Assembly (NCBI GenBank): GCA_037367405.1
Contig: JAZKJV010008882.1
Coordinates: 2,666,001-2,730,000, forward strand
From: Ottelia alismoides
Lineage: Eukaryota > Streptophyta > Magnoliopsida > Alismatales > Hydrocharitaceae
Reading direction: 5' to 3'
Length of the DNA stretch: 64,000 nucleotides
The position numbers and the translations under genes are program-made. This document shows, piece after piece, positions 9,733 to 20,967 of the stretch. Below the pieces are notes generated by a model that saw only the letters and a program-made list of their open reading frames with translations, was not told where the DNA came from and did not search any database. Position 1 is the stretch's first letter. Each line of letters begins with the position of its first letter.

Positions 9733-12700
9733 TGTTGCGCACGAAATCTTGGGGGTTGGAAAATTTAATGGTAAACCGTTTGTCGTTGCTGTTATCCCCA
9801 AAAATCCCATGACAAACAATTTTTTTTATTTTTTCTACTTATTAACCTGTATAGGGACATGGCCGAACTCAGGGTGGCTACAATTCCCGAGGGTTATTCA
9901 GTTAATCGAAAATCAATTAAGAGAAAACATGAATCTCAAAGGACAACTATCCTTGGTTTTTGTGATTTTTTTATCTTTTATTTTTTTATTTTCTAATTTT
10001 TAAATTTTTAGTGATTTTGATTTTACAATTTTTTTTAATTTTCAAAAACGAACAATATACACAAGCACAAGAAATATGCACACAAACTCTTTTTGTAATT
10101 TTTTGATTTGTCAAAAATGCTCAGAAAAATCCAGAAAAAGTATTTTTGGGTTCTAAAAGTTTGAAATGTTTTTGAGAATTTTTGTGGAATTTTCAGATGT
10201 TTTTGTATTTTTCTAAAAATCAAACAGTGAGAAAATACGAAAATGTGCACAACCTGGAGTAATTTGCTACTTAAGAATACTTTAAGTATCCAAAACTCAT
10301 GACAATTATTTTTAAGACAAACTAGAAACAATTATCTACAAACAGGAACTGAAATCACTATTTTTTATTATTGTAGATTTTTTTGTGATTTTTATAAGAT
10401 TTTTGATGTTTTACAATTTTGTTGGATTTTATAAATAATTAATGCGTGAAAATTGGTCAGAAATTAAAAGACAATGAAATAAAACTACCCTAATTTTTTT
10501 TAGAAATTTTAATTAAGTTTTCGAATTTTTATGAATTTTTGAATTTCAAACAGAGAAAAATGATGTCTTTTATTTTTGAAAAATAATAAATGATGACAAA
10601 ATGAAATGAATTTGTATGCTAAGAAGATAATCACATCAAGAGCATAACACAATTTTTGCAAGATTTCTAGATCACAAATAACATTTATTTCATTCAAAGA
10701 GAGAAAGCAAATTATTGTTCTGCAGTTCAGGGACTAAAATGTAATTTCGAAAATTTTTGCACTGAAAATAAAAATAGAAATCTATCACATAGGAGAATGC
10801 GCAATTTACCACTCTATCATGTGCATGTCATGTGCTTGAGGCTCTAGCAGGGACATTTTTGCAAATTCAGAAACCATTGAGAGGCTTTCATGTAACTTTC
10901 CCAAATAAAATATTGAATCAAAACCCTAAGAGGGTTTCGTTCCTCAATCACAAGGGGAAGAAATATGGGCAAGAGGGCAAGTAGCCGCCGCCAGACCTTC
11001 TTCTTCTACCCAAGCGCACGCGAGCGGTCGTGCGGTGCGCGGGCAAGGGATATGGAGGGATGACTACCTGGCCTGGAGGTGGTCGTCGCGCAGAATCAAC
11101 GGTAGGCGGAGGAGGGCGGTTGCGGTGCGCGGGTGGTGCCTGACCGGGGCACGATGGAGATGCGGGGGCCAGCGCGCGGAGGGCACGGGCGGTGGGCTGG
11201 AGAGCGGTCGTGGCGCGTCGAGTGCCCTACTCGCGAACTGGAGGCGGTGGCGCGTTCGATGAGAGGTTGAGGAGTTGGAAGCGGCGGAGGGGTGGTGCTG
11301 GCGATGGCGGTGGAGCTGGTGGGTGGCAGGGGGTGGCGTCCCCGCTGCCTGTTGGAAGATTTTTTTGTTTTATTTTTTTGTAATTTTTTTATTGCAATGT
11401 AATAGTAAATAAAAAAATCTTTTTCTATTTTCTATTGTAAATTCGAAATAATAAATAAACAAAAAATGATAATTTTTTTGTTGTTTTCTTTTTAATGTTC
11501 CTACAAAACAAACGTTAGCGTATAAGAAACAAATAATTTTTTATTTTTTTATTTATTTACAACTCGAAAAATGAACGGAGATCCGGTGAAAGTGGAAGGA
11601 TCGAATCCGACTTTTCGACCACCGTTCGTGGTCAGAGTTGATAGATCGTGGGAGGTAGAAATTGAAGGCATAGAGATCGAGAAAGTGAGATGAAAAATCG
11701 AGTCGGTGACGGAATAAATTGTGGCAGAATTTTTTAATGATCTAGGAAAATAAAATGACGATGAATAAAAAAATGCGATGAAGTAAACAAAGATTGACCT
11801 GGATAAAAGTACGAAGAAAAATGTGGATCTCACCTTAGGAGCGGAAAAGGACCGTGATCGCCGCGACAAGGCCAACTCGTTGTCACTGGATGGCTCGGAG
11901 GCTAGGCAACTTTCTCGGCGAAATTTTCTCTTGGAGATCGGGCTCCTCTCTCTAAAGATTGATCAAGTTGGAATGAGGGAGAAGGAGCGATATAAATAGA
12001 ATAGATAGAATGATATTTTATTTTTGAATTTTTTTGGATAAAGAGATAAGAGATGAAAATTGAAATGAATTTTTGAATTTTTTTTGGTGGAAGAGATAAG
12101 ATAGATGACATGAGTTAAAGTAAAAGAGATAAAACTGTTTACAAAATTATCTATTTTTTTGAATTTTCGTCACTTTATTTATTTGAACTAAAAAATGTTA
12201 TTTTTTTATTTTTTTATGATGGTTAATTAAAAATATCAGCTATATACATATACTATATACATATATGCCATTATATACAAGGGTAAATAAGGAAATTGAT
12301 TTTTTGTTTTAATTTTTTTATTTTTATTTTGAATAATTATTAAAAATAATTTACAAATATATACAAATACAATATTTACAAAATACATGGGAAAATTGTA
12401 CAAACCACCCCAGAAAACCAATTTTTTACTCGTAACTCTAAAAATTATGAAATCACAGCCATTTTAAAGATAATTTAATTTAGAATCCAATAAAAGTGAG
12501 ATTGGTTCAATTTAAGTTTATATGGAGCTGGAATTGATTTTTCAATTAGTTCTTAGTGGCTTTTTTTCAAGTGTGGCTACTTTATTCTGTACATGATTTA
12601 ATTGTGCAATTATTTTTATTAATTAGGACACATTTTTATTTACAACTTTGATTTTGAAAGTTATTTTATTTGAGGTCAATTAAGACATAAATAAATTAGT

Positions 12701-13080
12701 GTTAGTTTTATACAGATATACATAAAATAAGTGAGAAGTATTTACGACAACACACACATATTTTTTTTGATTTTCTGCTTATGGACCCTTATCTCCCCCT
12801 ACTTTATTCTTGATCGATCAGGTCAAGTCTTGACCTTCTCTCGGGGTTCGGGTCAGCCTGTATACAGTCTTCCTTTCTTCTTCTTTCTTTTTTATTTTCT
12901 TTTCTTTATTTTCCTTTCTTTCTTTCTTTATTTATTTTAGGTTAAAATTAATAAGAAATATACAATATTTACACAGATGCAAGTTAGTAAGAATATGGAG
13001 TTAATGTTATATGCAGGTGTTTTATAAGGGATTTTAAGCTAAAATAAATGAATGAAGATGACGAATCGCAGATTCATCAT
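9733..13080 (-). repeat. Element B left LTR (3' LTR in element sense)
   Basis: Starts TGTTGCGCACG and ends GATTCATCA; it aligns along its whole length with 50294-53621 but with many substitutions and small indels. AT-rich ends flank a GC-rich core (about 10980-11350). The block around 11825-11845, GTGGATCTCACCTTAGGAGC, is conserved in the other B LTR and in the F LTR and reads on the minus strand as a splice donor, AAG|GTGAGA. All open frames here are chance frames. Confidence 0.88.
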
Positions 13081-13093
13081 CCCCCTATGCTTT
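13081..13093 (-). other. Polypurine tract of element B
   Basis: Minus strand reads AAAGCATAGGGGGA directly before the 3' LTR start TGATGAATC; this is the expected primer for plus-strand DNA synthesis. Confidence 0.7.
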
Positions 13094-14390
13094 ACCTTTG
13101 CTAGTCCCTTAGCAAACACTTATTTGAAAGAATAAGTGAAGAAAAAGAAAAATAAAGGGAAAATAAAGAAAGTAGGACAATATCGAGTATTAAACTTATC
13201 TTCATAAAATTGTAGTTTGGAGCTCTATCGGACCTTTGGATTATTAGTGTGTCGGAACACTTGTGAGACAGAATTTTAAAATCGACAGCCTTCAATATCT
13301 ACACATCATTGTCAAAGTTTCGGCTCCGAAGTCATCTTAGATCAATCCTCTTCCCAAAGTATACCCTATGAACATTGAACAATCGACTCATGCATGTGAA
13401 AGGTTTTAGCTCTTCCCATCCAAAATGCCGGACTAGCATGCAAATCTCCTCTCCAGTAACTCGTCCTCGGGGAGTCAGGTATTTCCTTCTAAGGTCTGTC
13501 GCGATGTGTTCACAATCGAATTGGGGGAGAAGTTAGAAGAAGGAGAAAAGAACTGGAGGGTGGCCAGTGTAGTCACCCCTCCTTCTGAAGCTGGCCAGTG
13601 TAGTAAAGTCTCCGCCAAGATCTGCAGGTTTTCTTGAAGCTTGGACCTTTTTGGTCAGATATTTATTTGGTAGTGGCTTCTTTGTATTTGAATTTTTGAT
13701 GGTTCTGCTTGGATCTTGTTGTGCCCCTACGGATATAGAATCTTTTTGTTCCGTACATGTTTTGGGGTCTTAGAAAAAATTATGCCCAGTCGTCCATCCC
13801 TTTTTCGAAGCTTTATTTCAACTCGTACTCCGGTCTTTAGATTTCCACGCTACCAGAAAAGAAACTCACACAATCCTCCAACATCCCGCCTGAGTTGAGC
13901 TAAGTGCATAGTGCGAGATTACAAATTAATTCCTTATTCCAGAGTTGTACCCAGAATGAAGAGACCATGTTAGACACTAAGAGTCAAACGCTGTACATTA
14001 TCATGTAGAACTCAAAGAATTAAGTCAAAGACCTGAAGCTTCTAAAATCCTATTTCTCAGTGAAGTTCCTCTAAGAATTAGGTGGATTAAGGTCCAACTA
14101 AGCTCCATTCATCAATTTTATTCCAGACATAGTTTAAATACCAATACTATCATGAAAAATGCACATGCAAATGCAAAATATGAACCATGCAGAGAGCTTT
14201 TTTTATGCACATGTGAAAAGAACAATCTTTTTTACAATTTTCTAATTTTGATTTTTTATGGGTTTTTGGAGGAAAAATTCAGATGTGAAAGAAAGGTTTT
14301 TTTAATTATGCATTTTTTTTAGATTTTTTGTTTTGTAGTTTTTTTAAAGGAAAAAGGGTTAGTAAAATATATACAAGTATATACAAGAGA

Positions 14391-14490
14391 TTTGTTTGTT
14401 TGTTTGTTTGTTTTGTTTGTTTTTTGTTTTGTTTGTGTTTTTTGTTGATTTTTTGATTTTTTTGTGTTTTTTTTGTTTTCGTCTTTGTTT
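14391..14490. repeat. TTTG/TTTTTG-rich low-complexity tract
   Basis: Five TTTG units are followed by irregular T/G repeats; a shorter version is present in F near 59868-59920. Confidence 0.8.
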
Positions 14491-14603
14491 TTTTGTTTTT
14501 TACACACGTGGATTTTACAAAATTATACACATAACCCCCCAAATAAATGTATTTAAAAGTATGAGTTATGTCTAAAGTATATATCTAATATATAAGACAC
14601 CCC

Positions 14604-14980
14604 CTATACTTAGCTCGAACTATGTCCTCATAGTGATCAGAGAGCGACAAAGGAAGACATAACTCGTGCTAAGTATAGAAAGGTGAAAAGACTCTTATGC
14701 TACAACGACTCAAAGAAAAGATAAAAAGAAGAGAAGTTGGTGATCCCCCCTATACTTAGGATCAGGTAATCCTAAGTATAGTAGAATGTACAAAGGGTAA
14801 GACCGATGAAGAGAATGTACAGACTCACAAAGATATGATATGAACAACATCACCCCCCTATACTTAGGGTAGAGTATCCCTAAGTATAAACAACAACAAC
14901 AAGGGTGATAAACAGGACGAATATGAACAACACAAATCCTTCACCCCCCATACTTAGGATAAAGTACATCCTAAGTATAG
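14604..14980 (-). repeat. Hairpin array in element B 3' UTR (4 units)
   Basis: Inverted repeats at 14604-14678 (CTATACTTAGC ... GCTAAGTATAG, with inner TATGTC/GACATA also paired), 14750-14781 (CTATACTTAGGAT, 6-bp loop), 14858-14888 (TATACTTAGGG) and 14949-14980 (ATACTTAGGAT). Each is preceded on the plus strand by a run of four to six C. In element sense each hairpin therefore ends in AAGTATAGGGGG, like the polypurine tract. Confidence 0.9.
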
Positions 14981-15107
14981 CATATACACACACACGGAAA
15001 AGGGATGAATGATAAAACGAGACAAGAAAGAGGAAACGAAAGGATATACAAGAGGAGTGGATGTACAAAGGTCAAGAATGACGAAAGCGAACCTTCTTGC
15101 GGGACCG

Positions 15108-18100
15108 TGATGACACGAAAAAAACCGAGCGACAAAGGTAAAGGTACAGAATAGGTCGTTGCGACCTCGGTCACTCAGATGTGTCAATCAAGAAAAATGA
15201 ACCACTCGAAAATATATCAAATCAATAAAATCACGAAGAAGCGGTCCTGCTATGAGATTAACCTGGTATAGCACCCAGGGTCGAACTCAAGGAGCACGGA
15301 TTGGCCGAGAGGCCTACAAAGTAGTCAAAATAAATGAGAGAAAAGAGGAAAATATTTTTAGTGGTTTTTTTATTTTTATATTTTTTTTGGATTTTTAAGC
15401 TTATTAAGAAAATAAGGAAAGCAACCAAGCACTTACTTCCACAAATTATTTAAAGCACTAAAAAGCAATCAAAAAGCAATCAAAAATTCAGACAAAAATA
15501 TTTTTATGTGTTTTATATTTTTTTATGTTTTTGGTGAATTTCTGATAATTTTCTGATATTTAGTTTATTTTCTAAAAATCAAACAGTAGCAAAAATAAGA
15601 GGTACTGTCCAACCGAGCCAAGAAACCCTAGATAAAATATCTAAGGGTCTCAAAATGGCCTGGAGGTAATTTTCCTGTAAAGATGATAAAACAAGGAAAA
15701 TTTAGGTACCAATTTTATTATTTTTGGATTTTTAATTTTTTTTACTAGAATTTTTATGGGTTTTTGAGTGTTTTTAAGTTTTTAGTGATTTTCAGTGATG
15801 AAAAATAGCCAAAATTGGCTAGAAAATCAAGCAATCTAAACTAAACAGTAGCTAATTTTTATGGAATTTTTAGGGGCGTTTTTATATTTTTTGTGATTTT
15901 TCAAACTAGACAGTGACGAAAATATGGGTTTTTGAATTTTTAAAAATAGCAAACAAACTCAGAAATGTCCTTAAAAATCTACAAAAATCCTACACCATGG
16001 CAGGAGCCATGTGTCAAATTTTCGTTGGATTTGGAGGTGATTTGATATTTTATTCAAAAGCAAAGGTAGGGCACTGTGCACAGGGACCAAAGTGCAAATA
16101 CCCACAGTTCTGGGGGTCCAGGTGCAAAATACCCAGCAAAACACGCGCCAAGCGCGTGCCTGGGGCACTCAGGGACCTATATGTAAAGAAAATAAGTCTC
16201 GAGGACCTATTGGTAACTCGTACCAAAAGTCCAGGGGGCTCAGTAGCAAATAACCCAGAATAAAACGCACAAGCGAGAATAAAGCATTCACAGGGGTATA
16301 TATGCAATTAACCAAAAAGTTTCATTCATTCATGAACATCCATAACTACAAGGGCATGGATTGCAAATACACCAACAAAACACGTGACGAAGCACGTGGC
16401 TCACAACAGGCAGGGGTATAAGTGCAAATATCTAAAGCTCAGGGTCCTCTATGCAATTAAACGTAAAGCTAAACAACGTACTTAAATATTTACAGGACTA
16501 AAGCAAAATGCATAAACGAAAGGGGGCCTAAGAGTAAATTACCCCGTTTATTAATGTCGAGGGACGGATGTACGACGCGTGGCAGGTTGGATGGATGGGA
16601 TGGTGCGCCGCACACAAGAGCAACCCCTCGAGTCGATCCGACGACTGGTATGTGTCCACGTGGATGATCGGACGAAGATGCTGCAACGTGGGTCTTCGAA
16701 GAAGTCCGGGCTCGGATCGGATGGACGAGGTGCAGCCACGTGCTTGATCGGATGGCTGAGAGGCGTCGTGGCTTAACCTCGCTGCTCAATGGTGAAGATC
16801 GACCCCAGGGAGATCCGATGGTCAGTGCTGCTCCGTGGATGAACGGACGAGATCTAAACTGGAGCATCGAGGTCGATCTGACGGTGGACGAAGGATCTGG
16901 AGGAACTGGCGGCCGGCGAGCTTCGTCGGCCCTCTACGTGTACGGTAGTCCTTGTCCGGTGCTCAGGAGATGCTAGAAAGCTTCGCCATGAAGCTCCGCA
17001 CCCGATGCACTACTTCGATGGAGGCGAGGAGCTCCAGAGAGCTCCGACGACGTGATCGAACTGGAGCTGCTGTGCCCAGAAGTGTCGACCTCCAGATGAG
17101 GTCGATTAGCCTTGGTACCTGCACAGGAAAGAAGCTGGGTCGAGGGCAAACTGCCTCGACCCGTTAGAGCGGGCGAAAGTGGCTGGTGTAGCGAGATGGA
17201 GGCTCTCCGGCGAGCGGCGGAGGGAGGAGAGCCGAAACCCTGCTCCGGGGCGAGCCAAGGGGGAATGGAAGGTCGGAGAAGGTGGAGAGGGGCCAGGCGA
17301 AGGTGGTGGCGTGGTCGGATGGTCAAATGGGTGGACGGAAACGGCTAGCGAAGGCGGCGGAGCTACACTATCGGAAGGCGACAAATCAAAACCTACGCTA
17401 ATCTACGGGCTAACAGAGCTACCTGATGGGCGCATTCGACTGGGCTGGAGCCGATGAAGCTCCCGGTCGTTGCCTCAAGGGGCCGTCGAGTTCCCCGAGG
17501 CTCAGCGCGCTCGCGGCGGCGTACGGCGGCAAGAACCACCGGATCAGTGACTCCCGGCTGCTCGGGCCTCGCTGCAACTCCAAGGGGCCACGGCTGTCAC
17601 TCTGGGACGCTGGAGGAGCTCACAGGCAACGAGGGGAAGATCAAAGATGCGTGAATTAGGTCGCCGGTGACGACGTTAAATATGGTGTCGGATCCGAGAA
17701 GATGGCGTTCGGACGAGTAAGGCGGAGCTCGGATCTAGCAAACCCACCCCGGGCGAGGATCCTGGATAATCGGCGAGTAATCGGGGCCCGGGGTTTGGGT
17801 TAATGGCGGTCGGGTCAGGTGGGCAAAAAGTCGAGAAAACGGGTCGGTCGCCTGATCCGCGAAAGAAGAAGGTCCGCGGGGGAAGTTGACCGGGGTCAAC
17901 AAACCCCCGTGGACCAATCAGGAGCCACCAAATATTGAATTTTTATTTCTTTATTTTAGGCTAGAGAATGACCGAATTTACAAAAACTTAAAACATGAAA
18001 TATTTTTATTTTATTTTTTTCTATTTTTTTGTGATTTTTAATTATTTTTTGGAAATAAAAATAAGGTATTTACATTATATAGCTATATATAGGTATATAT

Positions 18101-18862
18101 ACAATATGTAGGCTTTTGATTTTTGATTTTTAATTATTATTGTTGTATAATTTTATTCCCATTTTATAGTTTATTTATTTATAGAATAAAATAAGGAATA
18201 AAAGGATGTTTTTATTTGATTTTTATTATTTATTTACATAGGTAAAATAAATAGTTATGTACATCTATATACATGGTATATGTACAATGTATTTTTGTAT
18301 TTTTAATTTTTCTATTTTTATTTTGTTTTGATTTTAATTATTTTTATTTTATTTATTTACAATATATAGCATAGAATATTTACAAAAAAATTGGAAAATA
18401 ACTTTATTTATCTGCAAGGTTAAATAAATATAGGAACATGGTTTATGTACATGATGAAAGGGTATTTTTGATCTTTTTGCTTTTTAACTTTTTATTTTGT
18501 TTTTATCTTTTATAAATATATACAAGTATTTACAAGCATATTTTTGGTTGAGGAAAGTATAGTTTTATTTATTTACACAAATATTTACACATGAGCCCCT
18601 ATCTGCCTCTACTTTGGCTTTTATGCGGTCAGGCCCATGCTGAGCCCTCCCTTGGGTTAGGTTGCTCAATATTTATTCTAAATATTTCCCTCTTTTTCTT
18701 TAATCTTTATTCTTTTATTTTTGCACAAAAACATGCTAATTATAAGTTTTTACACAATGCATGCTTTTGGTAATTATTTGTATTTACATATATCTACATG
18801 CATTTGCAAAGGTTTTTGTAGCTAAAATATAAGAATAAAGAGTGATGAATGGGCATTCATCA
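15108..18862 (-). repeat. Element C left LTR (3' LTR in element sense), 3755 bp
   Basis: Termini TGATGA...TCATCA. A/T-rich outer parts with tracts of T enclose a GC-rich core (about 16550-17930). The core repeats words such as GATCGGA and CACGTG-type boxes (CCACGTGG about 16658). Open frames in the core recur in the other LTR simply because the LTRs are identical copies; none has a recognisable domain. Confidence 0.95.
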
Positions 18863-18875
18863 TTCCCCTATACTT
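18863..18875 (-). other. Polypurine tract of element C
   Basis: Minus strand reads TTAAGTATAGGGGAA directly before the 3' LTR start TGATGA. Confidence 0.75.
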
Positions 18876-20967
18876 AACTTTGCTAGTCCCTTAGCAAACA
18901 CTTATTTGAAAAAGAAGTGAAAAAGAAAGGAAGAAAAAGAAAAAGAGGGGAATGTACATGGATCAAGGTTGAATTATTAAACTTTCCTTCATTAAATTGA
19001 ATTATGGAGCTCGATCAGATCTTTGGATTATTAATGTGTCGGAACCTTATTTGGACTTAAGCTTAAAAACTCAACAGTCTCTAAGTTCCACCAATCTATG
19101 GGCAAGACTCCTCAATAAACCAGATCAGAACAAGTCTACATACACAAACTCTAATGACCATGAATCTTTCCATGCAGTGTAAGTGATATGTGGCTCCCCA
19201 CCTCAGAAGTAACAAAGAAACAACCTCCCTCAACCTGGTAACTCTAATGCCTCGGTCTAGCAACTCTTTCCTCGAGAAGCGGGGTATTCCCTTCTAAGTT
19301 CAAGTGCAACCGGCTCAAGAAGAGGGGGAAGAAGTATAGACTTTTGGAAGCTTAGCCAGTGTAGCTAAGTCTCCCGTTGCAAGCTTCATGAGATGTAACA
19401 TGGATACCATAAGCTTTGCTTTATTTGACTATATACACTCCGGTGGGGTTATTAAATTTTCAATCCGACCCACCACTTTTTTGGAGTTCTTTTTGCATTT
19501 TGCATTTTTTTTCAAGGACTTCTATACAACATATCTACATGGTGCAGCATATATACAAGAAATTTTCCTCTTGAGCCAGTAGACTATCCCTCTTTTGAAG
19601 CTTTATTGCAACCCACAGCTTCTGTCTTTAGCCTTCATCACCACTAGACCAAGTTGAGACGCACTTCCTTCACTAGAAGAAGAAGAGAGGTTCCGCCTAG
19701 AAGTACTACCCTCATATGCTACCCCAAGCCAAAGGAAACTGCCTCCTCACCACCTCATCCGTGGAGAGCCATGTGTAAAGTGCTGGTGCAAGTCAAGCCA
19801 TTGTCTCTAAGAGTCATGCGTGTGTTGTTAAGTGCTCTACTTAGGCTCATCAAGATGACATATGCTCATAGCCAAGTGGACTCAAAGAATTAAGTCCTTA
19901 TGGACCTGAAAAGCCTTAACCCTAAGTCCTATAAGGTTCCTCTTAGAGTTAAGTAGATTAAGATCTTTTTCAAGCTCCATTTCTCAATTTAATTCCAGGC
20001 TTAGTTTAAATGTCAACTCTCATCCATGAAAACCTATATACATATGTACACAAGATGCTTATTTACATAAATTTTACAATCATGCAAAATTTTTGAAAAA
20101 TGTTTTGAAATCATGGATGAATGATGCATGAGGTGCAAGTTTTGCAAAAAGATATTTACAAACATTTACACAAGATTTTTGCAAACTTTTGATTTTCAAA
20201 ACATTTTGGAAAAATTTTGTACTATATACATAATTTTGATACAAAAATATTTACACCAAAATTTTTTTAAATTTTTGTGATTTTTAGCCATTTTATTTAT
20301 TAACACACTCACACAAAGTACGAGTTATGGCTAAAGTATATATGAAATATATACACCCCCCTATACTTAGCTCGAACGATGTCCTCAGAGTGATCAAGAG
20401 CGATGAAGAAGACATAACTCGTGCTTAGTAAAAGGGGAGTGAAAAGGAATGGCTAAGTACAGAAACGAATAAATGAATAGAATGAGAGGGACTCGGTGGT
20501 TTCCCCCTATACTTAGGATTAACTAATCCTAAGTATAGCAAGCCGTACATGAAGGGAAATCCGAGTGAAGAAGATACAGAGTCTGCCCCCCCCCGCTATA
20601 CTTAGGGTAAAATATCCCTAAGTATAGGCAGCAAAACAGGAGCAGAAAGACACGAAGAAAATCATGAATATATATAAAAGAAGGAGGACATCACTCCCCC
20701 TATACTTAAGGTGAAGAGCCTTAAGTATAGGCAACAAAACAGAAGTGATGAAACAGACGAATGAACAACCCGGTGTTTCCACCCCCTATACTTAGGATGA
20801 GCAATATCCTAAGTATAGCAAAAATAATCCTACGTGAGACCTGGGGTGAAAACAAGAACGGAAGAAAGAAAGATCAAACAAGACGAAACACGTATATACA
20901 AGAGAGTACAATGTTGAGGTGCCTCTCAACAAGCGCTAGATTTTACGCCCCTAGCTGGGCGCAAAGG
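18876..20967 (-). other. Element C 3' untranslated region
   Basis: No coding sequence. Related over most of its length to 13094-15100 of element B. The half nearest gag (20361-20818) carries five hairpins. Confidence 0.7.
20361..20818 (-). repeat. Hairpin array in element C 3' UTR (5 units)
   Basis: Units at 20361-20430 (left arm CTATACTTAGC, right arm decayed), 20507-20538 (stem CTATACTTAGGAT), 20596-20627 (CTATACTTAGGG), 20700-20730 (CTATACTTAAGG/CCTTAAGTATAG) and 20786-20818 (CTATACTTAGGAT). Each left arm follows a C-run of 4 to 9. Spacing is roughly 90 to 145 bp. Confidence 0.92.

Larger units (their letters stand above)
13081..15102 (-). other. Element B 3' untranslated region
   Basis: No coding sequence except the last few codons of the B protease-like ORF, which read through from the other side of insertion C and end near 15078. 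It starts next to the LTR with TCCCCCTATGCTTTACC (minus-strand polypurine tract), shares long similarity with the same region of C (18863 on) and F (58447 on), contains a TTTG-rich tract (14391-14490) and carries four hairpins at 14604-14980. Confidence 0.75.

Noticed and set aside
16490..17659. Several open frames of 60 to 117 codons in the C LTR core, repeated at 25836-27015
   Set aside because: Duplicated only because the LTRs are copies; overlapping on both strands, no domain, and they differ between copies by frame-changing indels.
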